A stretch of 64,000 bases of DNA from Chloracidobacterium sp. (GCA_016711345.1 JADJTD010000001.1:3598001-3662000); one strand, 5' to 3'; shown: positions 7,787-16,540, counted from the stretch's first letter. Notes: a model not told the origin generated them from the letters alone. Program-made: numbers and translations.

Positions 7787-8677
7787 ATGCAAACAATACT
7801 CTTAGCGTCATTCGAGCAGCTTACTGGCTTGCCGGAATTTATTGCGTATATCTTTGTGTTCCTGTTCGGGGCGTGTATCGGCAGCTTTTTGAATGTCGTC
7901 ATCTATCGCGTGCCGAATGAGAAGTCGTTAATGGGCAGCTCGAAATGTCCGAAATGCGACACGGCGATCAAGCCGTATCACAACATACCGATCTTCGGTT
8001 GGCTGATGCTCGGCGGTAAATGCAGCAACTGCAAAGAGCCGATCTCGATGCGATATCCGGCGATCGAACTTTTGACGGCGTTGGTGTTTTGTCTGGTGTA
8101 TTGGCAGATCGGAATGACGGCATATTTGCCGGTCGCGTTGGCGTTTACTTCGGCGATGCTCGCGCTTATTTTTATCGACGCCGAGCATATGATCTTGCCG
8201 AACGTGATCACTTATCCGATGTTCGCGATCGCGTTGGTCATTCGTGCAGTTTATCCGATCGTTTTTCCCGAGGTTGTTTTTTCGGACACGGCTTTCGCAC
8301 CGATCTCTTATCTGCAAGGTTATCCGATGTGGGCCGTATCGCTCGCAGGAGCGTTATTCGGAGCTCTGATCGGCGGCGGCTCCTTGTGGTTGGTCGGAGC
8401 GATCTGGAAGGCACTTCGCGGAGTTGATGCGATGGGTTTGGGCGATGTGAAATTGCTCCTCGGGATCGGAGCACTTTTCGGATGGCGTTTGACGATCTTA
8501 ACGATCTTTATAGGTGCATTTACCGGTGCTTTAGCGGGCGTGATTATGCTTTCAAGACAAAAGGACAAAGATCTTCAGATGCAGATACCGTTTGGTATAT
8601 TCCTTGGGATCGGTTCAATTGTCGCGATGCTATTCGGTGACAGAATGATCGAGTGGTATTTAGGTAGATTTGTGTAG
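7787..8677 (+). CDS. pilD: prepilin peptidase / N-methyltransferase (type IV pilin leader peptidase)
   Basis: This integral membrane aspartic protease cleaves the leader of type IV prepilins or pseudopilins and N-methylates the new N-terminus. The sequence shows the N-terminal GSFLNVVIYRVP segment, then the four-Cys zinc module (CPKCD and, about 30 residues on, CSNCKEP). The two catalytic Asp motifs follow: FIDAEHMILPN, and GLGDVKLLLGIG. About eight membrane segments are evident. I chose ATG 7787 (296 aa, the usual family length). The frame is open back to 7628, but those extra residues cover a repeat element, and no good ribosome site marks either start. No pilus genes are adjacent, so its substrates lie elsewhere. 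Confidence 0.88.
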   Translation: MQTILLASFEQLTGLPEFIAYIFVFLFGACIGSFLNVVIYRVPNEKSLMGSSKCPKCDTAIKPYHNIPIFGWLMLGGKCSNCKEPISMRYPAIELLTALVFCLVYWQIGMTAYLPVALAFTSAMLALIFIDAEHMILPNVITYPMFAIALVIRAVYPIVFPEVVFSDTAFAPISYLQGYPMWAVSLAGALFGALIGGGSLWLVGAIWKALRGVDAMGLGDVKLLLGIGALFGWRLTILTIFIGAFTGALAGVIMLSRQKDKDLQMQIPFGIFLGIGSIVAMLFGDRMIEWYLGRFV

Positions 8678-8683
8678 CGGGGG

Positions 8684-8746
8684 GAAACGCGAGTGTGAAC
8701 GAGCGTGCCAACGGCGACAATGCACGCTCGTTTACACTCGCGTTTC
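8684..8746. repeat. 25-bp-arm palindromic repeat, copy 1
   Basis: The left arm 8684-8708 (GAAACGCGAGTGTGAACGAG...) pairs with 8722-8746 over 25 bp with one mismatch, around a 13-base loop. A second copy with the same arm length and loop size lies at 19832-19894. It sits between the convergent 3' ends of pilD and the 8732-9013 gene, and its right arm holds the last codons and stop of the latter. It could act as a bidirectional terminator-like hairpin, although it has no T-run. Confidence 0.85.
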
Positions 8747-9013
8747 AGCCCGATGTTCCGAGCAGAGATATAAATCGCCGACTTTTCTGGCTTTGTTCTG
8801 CGGCACCCAAACACCGCATTTTGTGCAATTGACAAGTGGAACACTTTTTTCAGCCGTGCCTCGTAAGTTGTTTGAACCCTGAGCAATGTTTTGTTTAGCT
8901 TCCTTCAGGATCCTGGCAAAACCGATCATCCCGGCGATTTGTTTGCGATATTTCACTGCGGTCAGCGCTGCCAAAACTAGAACGACAAGAAGTATGATAA
9001 ACGCTTCTTTCAT
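8732..9013 (-). CDS. PP0621-like small membrane protein with zinc-ribbon tail
   Basis: The 93-aa chain has one N-terminal transmembrane helix (residues 4-21) and a charged middle. The tail has two Cys pairs' worth of ligands (NCTKCGVWVP, then LCSEH) matching the C-terminal zinc ribbon of the PP0621 family as I recall it. Its function is unknown in all members known to me. The ATG overlaps the stop of the upstream TPR gene by one base (TAATG arrangement), so the two are translationally coupled. The last five codons (AETRV) and the stop are encoded by the palindromic repeat at 8684-8746, so the original C-terminus may have been replaced when the repeat inserted. Confidence 0.7.
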   Translation of the reverse strand: MKEAFIILLVVLVLAALTAVKYRKQIAGMIGFARILKEAKQNIAQGSNNLRGTAEKSVPLVNCTKCGVWVPQNKARKVGDLYLCSEHRAETRV

Positions 9014-9750
9014 TATTGGCCGCCGCCACGAGCCGCTGATAATTCAGATGTGAGTTCAGGTATGACGTTGTAGTTAGGATCGATGGATCTTAATTTTTCG
9101 AGGGCTTTCTCGGCTTCCGGCAGTTTGTTTTGCTTGATGAGAACGCGAACAATAAATTGCAGTGACCGCGTATGTTTTGGATTGGCGTCAATGACCTTTT
9201 GCAGTTGGGCAGCGGCTTTGTCATACGAAGGCGGCTCTTGGAGAAAGTAGGTTAAGCCTAGGTCGGTTGAAATGTCAGCATCGCCGGGTTTTATTTCGAG
9301 AGCGTCTGTGTATATCTCGCGAGCTTTTTGATATTCGGCAGCATCTTTTTTTGCAAAGCCAATATCAAAATGAGCGTGGCCAAGAGCTGTAAGGACGTCG
9401 AGATCTTTGGATTTGAGTGAGTTGGCCCGATTCAATATTCGAGCCGCTTCTGTAAGCAAATTAAAGTCCTGCTTCATTGCGGAGTAGTGATACAGTGCTG
9501 TGCCGAGTTCTTTTTGAAAGCCGAAATTTCCGGCGTTCTTATCCGCTTCTGCGATCTTCGCGTTGATCTCTTCATCAGTTAGATCAAGTTCGCCTTTGAT
9601 CTGCGGACTGTTGGCATTTGACGCGGCGCTAGATGTTTGAGGAGCGGCTGTATTGATCGCGGAACGATTTAGAGAATTGGCTAGCCAGAATCCGCCGACG
9701 AAACCAGCGAATAGCGCGAGTATTATGAATAACAACGTGTTCTTATGCAT
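9013..9750 (-). CDS. membrane-anchored TPR protein, 245 aa
   Basis: The ATG at 9750 (MHKNTLLFIILALFAGFVGG) gives a clean N-terminal membrane anchor; a TTG at 9756 would add only two residues. A low-complexity Ala/Ser/Asn linker follows, then four to five tetratricopeptide repeats (such as LDVLTALGHAHFDIGFAK) to the end. The layout resembles CcmH/NrfG-type and other anchored TPR scaffolds, but there are no heme-lyase neighbours to support a cytochrome role. It ends in a one-base overlap with the PP0621-like gene, so the two form a small operon. Confidence 0.78.
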   Translation of the reverse strand: MHKNTLLFIILALFAGFVGGFWLANSLNRSAINTAAPQTSSAASNANSPQIKGELDLTDEEINAKIAEADKNAGNFGFQKELGTALYHYSAMKQDFNLLTEAARILNRANSLKSKDLDVLTALGHAHFDIGFAKKDAAEYQKAREIYTDALEIKPGDADISTDLGLTYFLQEPPSYDKAAAQLQKVIDANPKHTRSLQFIVRVLIKQNKLPEAEKALEKLRSIDPNYNVIPELTSELSAARGGGQ

Positions 9751-9840
9751 CTGCAACGATGTTACCAGACCAAGCTAATACAAAAAAAGCGTTGCCGAAA
9801 ACAAATTCAGCAACGCAGCATAGATATTTGAAAACTCAAA

Positions 9841-10110
9841 CTATTTCTTTTTTCCTTCCGGAGCGATATATGGAAGATCTTCGGCCCTGCGGCGGATCGG
9901 CGGATCGGTCGCACGGCGACGCGGGACGATCGCATTGCCGCGGCGGTCAACACTCCCAGCAGGTAAGCCTTTACCGTGAACTGCTTCGACAAGTATGCGT
10001 GTTATTTCCTGCGAGAGTGTACGATGTTCACCGGCCGCTCTTCTGCGAAGCGACTCTTTCAATTCATTCGGGACATACGCACCGATAAATACACCTTTCC
10101 TGTTTGCCAT
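9841..10110 (-). CDS. ribbon-helix-helix DNA-binding protein (Arc-like), 89 aa
   Basis: Residues 5-45 fit the Arc/MetJ fold: a short beta strand (FIGAYVPNEL), helix A (KESLRRRAAGEH) and helix B (LSQEITRILVEAV). The basic tail (residues 55-89) is rich in Arg and Pro and probably disordered. Dimers of such proteins usually repress their own promoter or act as antitoxins. No toxin-like gene follows. AGGAG lies about 12 bases before the ATG. The gene starts only 51 bases after the 3' end of rnpB, with no strong terminator between them, so read-through from the rnpB promoter is likely. Confidence 0.72.
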   Translation of the reverse strand: MANRKGVFIGAYVPNELKESLRRRAAGEHRTLSQEITRILVEAVHGKGLPAGSVDRRGNAIVPRRRATDPPIRRRAEDLPYIAPEGKKK

Positions 10111-10160
10111 AAAAAAGAAATTTCTCCTGTTATTCTAAAGACGCTTGATAAAACCAAGAA

Positions 10161-10543
10161 GTGAAGCGCGTCTATAAGCCGAATCTTGTTCCCGTTTTCA
10201 CGGGTGATGATCATTCATCTAGGCCATGCGTTGCCACATGGCTCGAGCGGCCTACCCGGAAACGCCGCCGAATTACTTCGGCACTGAGCGAGCAGCTCAA
10301 TCACGTTTCCCTATTTGGCCTTGCACCGCGAGGAGTTTACCTGGCCGCGACTGTTACCAGCCACGCCGGTGAGCTCTTACCTCACCGTTTCACCCATCAC
10401 CTCTTTCGAGGCTGGTTTATTCTCTGTTGCACTTGTCGTCGTTTGATTGCTCAAACTCCCGGTCGTTATCCGGCTCGCTGCCCTATGGTGTTCGGACTTT
10501 CCTCTTTCACTTGCGTCAAAGCGATCACCCAACACGCTTCACT
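10161..10543 (-). ncRNA. rnpB: RNase P RNA component (class A)
   Basis: Read on the minus strand, the 5' region contains GAGGAAAGTCCGAACACC followed by ATAGGGCAGCGAGCC, the hallmark P4/CR-I sequence of bacterial RNase P RNA. The 3' end contains AGATTCGGCTTATAGACGCG, the conserved P4 partner region. The two ends pair as helix P1 (GTGAAGCG at the 5' end, CGCTTCAC at the 3' end). The ~380-nt length suits type A. The RNA is the catalytic part of the enzyme that trims tRNA 5' leaders; its protein partner RnpA is not in the window. The exact ends are inferred from P1 and the upstream promoter. Confidence 0.95.
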
Positions 10544-10557
10544 GTCAAGGCTCGAAA

Positions 10558-10585
10558 ATTATAGCAAAAAATGTTGAACATTCAA
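10558..10585 (-). promoter_or_regulatory. sigma-70-type promoter of rnpB
   Basis: On the minus strand, TTGAAT (10580-10585) and a perfect TATAAT (10558-10563) are 16 bp apart. The expected start point is about 6-8 bases downstream, a few bases before helix P1 of the RNase P RNA. Confidence 0.75.
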
Positions 10586-10603
10586 ATCCATTTTATATCA
10601 ATG

Positions 10604-11614
10604 CTATTTTCGGATCTCGATAACATCGCCTGATTCCAAGACCGGATCAGCAGCCTTGCCATCTTTTATTGACCGAAGATTGTATTCGGTGCTTGAGAAT
10701 AAACCCTTGTCGTCTTTACGCCCGATCATTGCCTTTTTCGGATTGCCTTTGGCTCCGCCCGCTGCTATCACCGCTTGATACAGAGTTAGGCCGGAAGAGT
10801 AGTCCTTTTGCCCCGTAGAATTCACTTCGCCTGTGATGTAGTAAGATTTGGAACGATTATCGGAAATAAACTCAACCGAATTGCCTGGATAGATAAGTAC
10901 GTTATCCGTTTCCGCGTTTTCCAGATCGTAAGATTCTAGCTTTACAAGCGGAGCTCGTCTTATAAGGGCTTTCGTAGCTTTTGGGCTCACCACCGCTTCG
11001 GAGCGTATAGCATACAGCGGCATGGCTTCGCGTTGAAGATTTTTCTCGCCTGGATTTTCAACTAACCCTGAGATTGTGATCTTGTGACTTCCGAATTCGC
11101 GTACCCTTACTTCGATCTGCGGGTCGGGAAACAACGTAATGCCGCTGGCAAGCATTTCCTCGATCACCTCGACAGTTTGTCCCGCAGCGATAAGGCCTTC
11201 ACCGGCAAGCGGAAAATTTATCGTGCCGTCGGAGCGAACGGTGCAATAGCGGGAACCTTGAGGCGAATTCTTAAGATTGATCAATAACACGTCACCGATT
11301 CCAACCTTGTAAATTTCGGTTGGCGTGCGAGAATTCGATTCGATCCTTTTGGCAAACTTGACTGTCGTTTGGGCGATATTCGGACGCTCTTCCAAAATGG
11401 GACTATTTTGGCTTTGCATGATAAAAACTGCCTCAACCGGGTCAATTTTTGCCGAAACCACAGCTACTTGTTTTTCATCGTTTCTTCCAGCTGGGCTCGG
11501 CGAATAAGGATTATTTCGTTTACTGCTGCCGGAAATTTGAGCGAAGCCCGCCATGCTGGTGAACAGCATTGACGCCGCCGCAATTATCATCAACCGTTTG
11601 TTTGGTACTTTCAT
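10604..11614 (-). CDS. polysaccharide export protein (Wza-like, SLBB domains)
   Basis: The protein is about 336 aa from ATG 11614, which gives a textbook signal peptide (MKVPNKRLMIIAAASMLF, ending near GFAQ). An earlier ATG at 11653 lacks a ribosome site. The polysaccharide export domain starts near residue 100 (YKVGIGDVLLINL, then VRSDGTINFPLAGE). Two soluble ligand-binding beta-grasp regions follow (ITISGLVENPGE, and YYITGEVNSTGQKDY). Such proteins form the periplasmic or outer-membrane channel for capsule or exopolysaccharide. There is no lipobox Cys after the signal peptide, unlike E. coli Wza. No Wzc or glycosyltransferase genes are adjacent, so the polymer is unknown. Confidence 0.82.
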   Translation of the reverse strand: MKVPNKRLMIIAAASMLFTSMAGFAQISGSSKRNNPYSPSPAGRNDEKQVAVVSAKIDPVEAVFIMQSQNSPILEERPNIAQTTVKFAKRIESNSRTPTEIYKVGIGDVLLINLKNSPQGSRYCTVRSDGTINFPLAGEGLIAAGQTVEVIEEMLASGITLFPDPQIEVRVREFGSHKITISGLVENPGEKNLQREAMPLYAIRSEAVVSPKATKALIRRAPLVKLESYDLENAETDNVLIYPGNSVEFISDNRSKSYYITGEVNSTGQKDYSSGLTLYQAVIAAGGAKGNPKKAMIGRKDDKGLFSSTEYNLRSIKDGKAADPVLESGDVIEIRK

Positions 11615-11699
11615 ATTTGGCACTTCAACACTCGTATAACTACTAGAGTTCAATCAAATAAAATGCCAAAACAAACAAATTTCTATTTTTTGAGGGATA

Positions 11700-13541
11700 T
11701 TAACGAAAACGAGAGTTAAGAAAATCCAGCGGAAATAGGGCGGACCAATTTTTGAGATAATATTCGCGTAGGCAGCCCTCAATCTCTTCTGCCGTGAGCA
11801 GGCTTTGTATATTTGTAACCAAAGCAATTGAATCTGGAAGAGAAATACCGGTAAGTAATTGAAGGACCTGCGGGATCGAGGTTGTGTTCATGCTAAATTC
11901 GCGTGCTCCGAGTCCTAATAAAACCGGAACATAAAAAGGTGAACCAGCCATCTCACCGCAGACAGAAACGGGGATATCAGCTTTCTGTGCCGCATCAAAT
12001 ACACTAGCGATCGCACGGATCACGGCCGGATGAAGTGTTTGATACCAGTCGGCAACCGCATCGTTATCACGATCGACCGCGAGCAGATATTGAACCAGAT
12101 CGTTTGTTCCGAGACACAAAAAGTCCACCTGCGTTGCGATGTCAAATGCTGTGAGGACAGCAGACGGGGTTTCGATCATCGCACCTAATTTTGGTTTGCC
12201 AATGTCGATGCCTGACTTGATGAGATCGAATCGTTCTTCCTCAATGATCGCTTTCGAACGAGTTATTTCACCCACGCCGGATATCATTGGAAGAACGATG
12301 TCGATATTTCTGCCGAAAGCTGCCCGTAACAGTGAACGGATCTGTATCCGAAAATGTGTAGGATCAGCAAGGCTGAGGCGGATAGCCCGAAGACCAAGCG
12401 AAGGATTTCGCTCTACCCAATGTGCATCGCTGCCAAATCGCTCAACACCGACATCAAAGGTGCGGATCTTAACACCATGTTCGCCGACGGCATCCGCAAT
12501 TTGGCAATAGGCCTCAAATTGCTGGTCTTCCGTTGGAATTGGTCCTGATTGACGCAATAATGACTCGGATCTATATAGCCCGATTCCTTGAGCGCCCATG
12601 TTTTTTGCTGTCTCATAAGATTCCGGCTTGTCAATATTGGCACGGATCAAAAAGTGAGTTGCGTCGTTCGTTTTGGCGGCTTCATTGTTATGAGAAATAT
12701 GTATGCCCGAATGTTTGTCAGGTTTACCGAGAGCTTCGAATTCTGCAACAGTTTTGTCGCTCGGATTTAATATGATCTCGCCATTAACACCGTCAACAAT
12801 GACACAATCACCGGCAGAGACGAACTGTTCGAGATTTCTAACACCAGAGACCATCGGCAGATCAAATTCACGAGCAAGAATAGAAGAGTGCGATGTCCAA
12901 CCGCCCAATTCGGTGATGATCGCGACCGGTTTCTTCTTAGCGATCTCTATTATTGTGGAAGGGCTTAGATCGCGTGCGACGATCACTGATCCCGAGACCG
13001 TCGGATCAGCGGCGTGTGAGCCGTTAAGCTCCTTTAAAAGATGGTTTGCGACGTCTTTTATATCAAGGTATTTATCCCTAAAACTAATGTCAGACACACT
13101 TTCTTGCTGTTTTATGTAGTGATCCGAGATCATCCGTATCGCCCACTCGGCATTTACGCGTTCTTCGTGAATAAACGTCTGGATCTTTTCTGCGAATGAG
13201 GATTCGAGTATAAGGAGATGCACACCGAAGATGCCTGAAACGGGTTCGTTGGGATCATCGTTCGAGGCAATCTCATGAAGCCGCAATATAGATTTGTCGA
13301 GAGCCGCTTTGAATCGTAACAGTTCGGCTTCGGTTTCTTCTGAGTTAAGATCAAACCTAACGGAGCGTATATTTTCACCGCGTAAAAAAACGATCTGTCC
13401 GATCCCGATGCCACGAGATACGGCAAGAGCCGGAATCCGTTGTTCGCGGTTCACTCGAATAATATCCGATGCTTGTTTCGTTTCAGTCAAAGCGCTTATA
13501 CAAATACGCGATAGCCAAGGAAACGTTCCATTAGTTTCCAA
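11700..13541 (-). CDS. ptsI: phosphoenolpyruvate-protein phosphotransferase (PTS enzyme I)
   Basis: Enzyme I takes phosphate from PEP onto its own His and passes it to HPr. The phospho-His loop is visible as ITELGGWTSHSSILAREF (His near residue 212). The PEP-binding barrel shows GIGLYRSESLL, IRTFDVG, the MIETPSAV strand, LGTNDLVQYLLAVDRDN, and the C-terminal CGEMAGSPFYVPVLLGLG loop with the acid-base Cys. There is no GAF domain, so this is PtsI-type rather than PtsP. The ATG at 13541 overlaps the AIM24 gene by 11 bases; a GTG at 13454 would give a more usual N-terminus. Cognate HPr and EIIA lie 44 kb away (56857-57562), and no sugar permease is seen. Confidence 0.92.
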   Translation of the reverse strand: METNGTFPWLSRICISALTETKQASDIIRVNREQRIPALAVSRGIGIGQIVFLRGENIRSVRFDLNSEETEAELLRFKAALDKSILRLHEIASNDDPNEPVSGIFGVHLLILESSFAEKIQTFIHEERVNAEWAIRMISDHYIKQQESVSDISFRDKYLDIKDVANHLLKELNGSHAADPTVSGSVIVARDLSPSTIIEIAKKKPVAIITELGGWTSHSSILAREFDLPMVSGVRNLEQFVSAGDCVIVDGVNGEIILNPSDKTVAEFEALGKPDKHSGIHISHNNEAAKTNDATHFLIRANIDKPESYETAKNMGAQGIGLYRSESLLRQSGPIPTEDQQFEAYCQIADAVGEHGVKIRTFDVGVERFGSDAHWVERNPSLGLRAIRLSLADPTHFRIQIRSLLRAAFGRNIDIVLPMISGVGEITRSKAIIEEERFDLIKSGIDIGKPKLGAMIETPSAVLTAFDIATQVDFLCLGTNDLVQYLLAVDRDNDAVADWYQTLHPAVIRAIASVFDAAQKADIPVSVCGEMAGSPFYVPVLLGLGAREFSMNTTSIPQVLQLLTGISLPDSIALVTNIQSLLTAEEIEGCLREYYLKNWSALFPLDFLNSRFR

Positions 13542-14415
13542 AGCTAAAACCGCTTCCGCCGCCTTGTGACGGGAAGAACGGTTTTAATAAACCAGCAAAC
13601 GCCGCCAAATTCCTTGTTTGTATAAGTATCTCGCCTGGGCCGACAAACTCAGCAACCATGCCTTCACCGCTCAGCAAACTTCGTAGATAGCCACTCTTTG
13701 CTGCTTTTCGAAGGTTGTATTGCATATGGCCTTCCCATGCGACTAGATGTCCTGTATCGACAACGTATTGTTCGCCGGGCCTGAGCGTTCGCCTGTGTAT
13801 CGCGCCGAATGAAGAGACTAGCAACAGACCCGTTCCAGAAATCTGCAAAACAAAAAGCCCTTCGCCGCCGAAGAAGGATTTTGCTCCGCCAAACTTAGTA
13901 TCTACGGTCAATGACGTATCACCGGCAAGATATGAGCTCGACTGTACCATGAACGCCTGATTCTGCATCTCAAGCCCGGCCACATCACCGGGGGTTCCCG
14001 GAGCAAACGTGACTTCGCCTGGTCCGCCTTTCGCCGTAAAAGTCGAAACAAATGCCGACTCACCGCCGACGGCGCGTTTCAGTGCTCCGAAAACACCACC
14101 TTTCAACTCAGAGTGAAGGTCAATATTTGCAGACATTGAAACCATTGCTCCGGCCTCTGCACATATTGTTTGTTCGGCTTGTAGATTGACGACGGCGAGT
14201 GCGAACGCTCCTTGATGCTCGATCGCCCAAGTGTAGCCCCGGCCTTGTCCTCTCCCGTCGGTGTCAAAGTGAAAGGCTCCGCCCGAAGGATACGACGGTG
14301 TTGGTGTAGATGTCGGCGCAGCTTGGGGAATGGGATCGGATTGCAATACCATGCCGCACGAGCCGCAGAATTTTGCCCCGTCCATTAATTCTGCGTTGCA
14401 TTTCGGGCAGTTCAT
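13531..14415 (-). CDS. AIM24/TIGR00266-family protein with N-terminal zinc ribbon
   Basis: Residues 1-23 form a double-Cys zinc ribbon (CPKCNAEL, then CGSCGMVL). A Pro/Thr linker follows, and then the AIM24 (TIGR00266) beta-rich domain from about 65 to 290. Signature stretches are ICAEAGAMVSMS, FTAKGGPGEVTFAPG and GEQYVVDTGHLVAWE. The family is widespread; its role is unclear, apart from a mitochondrial inner-membrane link in yeast Aim24. The gene overlaps the LOG gene upstream by 4 bases and ptsI downstream by 11, so the three are likely cotranscribed. Confidence 0.85.
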   Translation of the reverse strand: MNCPKCNAELMDGAKFCGSCGMVLQSDPIPQAAPTSTPTPSYPSGGAFHFDTDGRGQGRGYTWAIEHQGAFALAVVNLQAEQTICAEAGAMVSMSANIDLHSELKGGVFGALKRAVGGESAFVSTFTAKGGPGEVTFAPGTPGDVAGLEMQNQAFMVQSSSYLAGDTSLTVDTKFGGAKSFFGGEGLFVLQISGTGLLLVSSFGAIHRRTLRPGEQYVVDTGHLVAWEGHMQYNLRKAAKSGYLRSLLSGEGMVAEFVGPGEILIQTRNLAAFAGLLKPFFPSQGGGSGFSFGN

Positions 14416-14966
14416 ATTTTGACTCCTTTAGATTTTTTTATAATTATTTCGGCTGCGGCCTCAGCGCTTGTAACAAGATCCAGCAAATTTACATCGGCAT
14501 CACTTACGGCAAGATTTGTTCTCCATGCTTCGATCACAGGCTTCCAGCAATCGCCGACCAATACTAGAGGACACTTTTTGATTACGCCGGTTTGGAGTTT
14601 ATTCCAAACGAGGGATATCTCAGTAACGGTTCCCATTCCGCCGCGGAAAGCCACAAACCCCACGCTTCGCGTGATAAGGTTTTGAAGCCGCTCATAGAAA
14701 TGGTTCGTCGCTACTTTATCGGTCAAATACCTATTCGGCTCATTCTTGAATTGATTCAGGACAATTCCGAATACGCGGCCGCCTTTTTCGTGAGCTCCGC
14801 GCGAGGCCGCTTCCATAATGCCTAAATAGCCGCCAGTGCAAATGGTAAAACCCGCCTCGGCCAAACGGCCTCCAAGCTCCATAGCTTCATGGTACTCAGC
14901 CGAACTCTTTGCACATTTCGAACCGCCAAAGATGGTTACAATTTTTTCGTTTGATTTAGTGATCAC
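14412..14966 (-). CDS. LOG-family protein (TIGR00730-like Rossmann fold)
   Basis: The 184-aa protein begins with an IFGGSKCAKS strand-loop and has the TGGYLGIMEAASRGAHEKGG segment. Near residue 110 it has RGGMGTVTEISLVW, a variant of the PGGxGTxxE motif that binds nucleotide monophosphate. Members either release cytokinin-type bases from N6-modified AMP (LOG) or hydrolyse nucleotides (PpnN-like); sequence alone does not separate these here. The first Gly pair is preceded by Arg instead of the usual Pro. It overlaps the AIM24 gene by 4 bases in an operon that continues to ptsI. Confidence 0.85.
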   Translation of the reverse strand: MITKSNEKIVTIFGGSKCAKSSAEYHEAMELGGRLAEAGFTICTGGYLGIMEAASRGAHEKGGRVFGIVLNQFKNEPNRYLTDKVATNHFYERLQNLITRSVGFVAFRGGMGTVTEISLVWNKLQTGVIKKCPLVLVGDCWKPVIEAWRTNLAVSDADVNLLDLVTSAEAAAEIIIKKSKGVKI

Positions 14967-15022
14967 GATAGTAGATTCCAGTTGTAATAATTATAGCGAT
15001 TGCCGATTCCATTTCCAATCGA

Positions 15023-16390
15023 TCATTTGCCTGTTACCTCTTCGGGAGTCAGGTTTCCTGCTGCGTGTATAGCTTTGGTAGTGTTGGTGATCAATAGAAT
15101 AATCATTCCCGCAACGAAGAATACGATCAAGGCCAAAATCGCCTGCCGATACGAGCCCGTCGTGCCGACAACTACTGCGAACACCAGATTTCCGATCCAC
15201 GAAGTACCTTTTTCAGATATCTCGTATAGGCCGAAGAATGCCGACTCGCGTGATTTTGGGATCATTTGCGAGAATAGCGAACGCGATAGAGCTTGCGTTG
15301 GCCCTAAAACCAAGCCAATAAACGCCGCCATTATCTGAGCCTGAAATGTCGATTGTAGAAATCCGTATGCAAAGATCACTATTCCCGACCAGATAGCCAG
15401 ACAAGCGATGATCGTTCTTTTTGTGCCGATCACACGCGACAGCCGTTCGAAAGCAAGTGCTCCGATCAAAGCACACACTTGTGCAATCACGAATATCATC
15501 AATAGAAAAGTTGGATCGCTCTCTAGTCCCTTTGAAATAAATAGTTCCTGAGAAAGAAATATCGAGGAATTAAGAATAACGGTCTGAACGCCGTCGTTAT
15601 ACAGTAGATATCCGGCGAGAAAAAGCAAAGTGTATTTCAGGCCGGCGAGTTCACGAAGTGTTCTCAACAGCTCTATAAAACCAACGGTGACAAGGCTCCT
15701 GCCTTTTGCATCCTGTTCGGGATGCCTCGATTTTACGAGTGTGAAAGTGAGCGCAGCAAAAACTCCCCACCAGATCGACGCAACAAGCATTGAGACTCGA
15801 ACGGCCGTTCCTTTATCCACCCCAAAAGACGGAGCAAAGTTGATCATCGCCAGGTTCACGAAAAGCATTACCAAGCCGCCCAGATAACCCGACGCATATC
15901 CGTAACTGCTGATCTTGTCTCGTTTATCTTCAGTCGTTAGGTCGACGAGGAACGAATTGTAAAAAACATTCGACGCGGCAAAGCAGATATTTGAAATAAG
16001 CAGGAAAAGACAGCCCCAGAGATAATTTGTCCCGGAGACAAAGAACAATAACGAGCTTGCTAGCACACCGATATAGCAAAAAAATGCCATCATCTTTTTT
16101 TTGTACGGCGTGAAATCGGCGATCGATCCGAGCATCGGCAACAGAAAGATCTGGAGGAATATCGATGCTCCGAGGGTCGAAGTAAAAAGATTGTCCGAGG
16201 TTATCGAACCAAACGGCCCAAGTTGAAGAACCACTCCCGCCTTCCCGACATCATCTTGAGCAAGAGCGGTCAGATACGGGCCGGCAAGAACAGTGACAAC
16301 GGTCGTGTAGAAGGCCGAATTTGCCCAGTCATAAGTGAGCCAGCCAAAGATCTCCCTTCGATCATTTTTCCCCGTTACAGATGAATCCAT
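15023..16390 (-). CDS. MFS transporter of the UMF1 (Atg22-like) family
   Basis: The 455-aa membrane protein has about 12 transmembrane segments. It opens with REIFGWLTYDWANSAFYTTV, the conserved N-terminal signature of the UMF1/Atg22 branch of the major facilitator superfamily. Other family marks are NVFYNSFLVDL and, late in the chain, GPTQALSRSLFSQMIP. In fungi Atg22 exports amino acids from the vacuole; bacterial substrates are unknown. It is separated from the LOG gene by about 56 bases and shares the minus strand, so it may begin the operon that ends with ptsI. Confidence 0.87.
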   Translation of the reverse strand: MDSSVTGKNDRREIFGWLTYDWANSAFYTTVVTVLAGPYLTALAQDDVGKAGVVLQLGPFGSITSDNLFTSTLGASIFLQIFLLPMLGSIADFTPYKKKMMAFFCYIGVLASSLLFFVSGTNYLWGCLFLLISNICFAASNVFYNSFLVDLTTEDKRDKISSYGYASGYLGGLVMLFVNLAMINFAPSFGVDKGTAVRVSMLVASIWWGVFAALTFTLVKSRHPEQDAKGRSLVTVGFIELLRTLRELAGLKYTLLFLAGYLLYNDGVQTVILNSSIFLSQELFISKGLESDPTFLLMIFVIAQVCALIGALAFERLSRVIGTKRTIIACLAIWSGIVIFAYGFLQSTFQAQIMAAFIGLVLGPTQALSRSLFSQMIPKSRESAFFGLYEISEKGTSWIGNLVFAVVVGTTGSYRQAILALIVFFVAGMIILLITNTTKAIHAAGNLTPEEVTGK

Positions 16391-16540
16391 TGTATTTGCT
16401 TATCGTTCCTACCCGTTCACAATAAAGCAGAGCACCCGAATTGTCTATCGCTATCGATGCGACTGTAATATGTTTTTAGGTCACCGATTGTAAAACGATT
16501 CCGTGTTCCCGTATCATCTAGTTTCGGAACTCTCGACGAT

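Noticed and set aside
10161..10577. Open plus-strand frame of 138 codons
   Set aside because: It is antisense to the RNase P RNA; the RNA signatures and P1 pairing explain the sequence.
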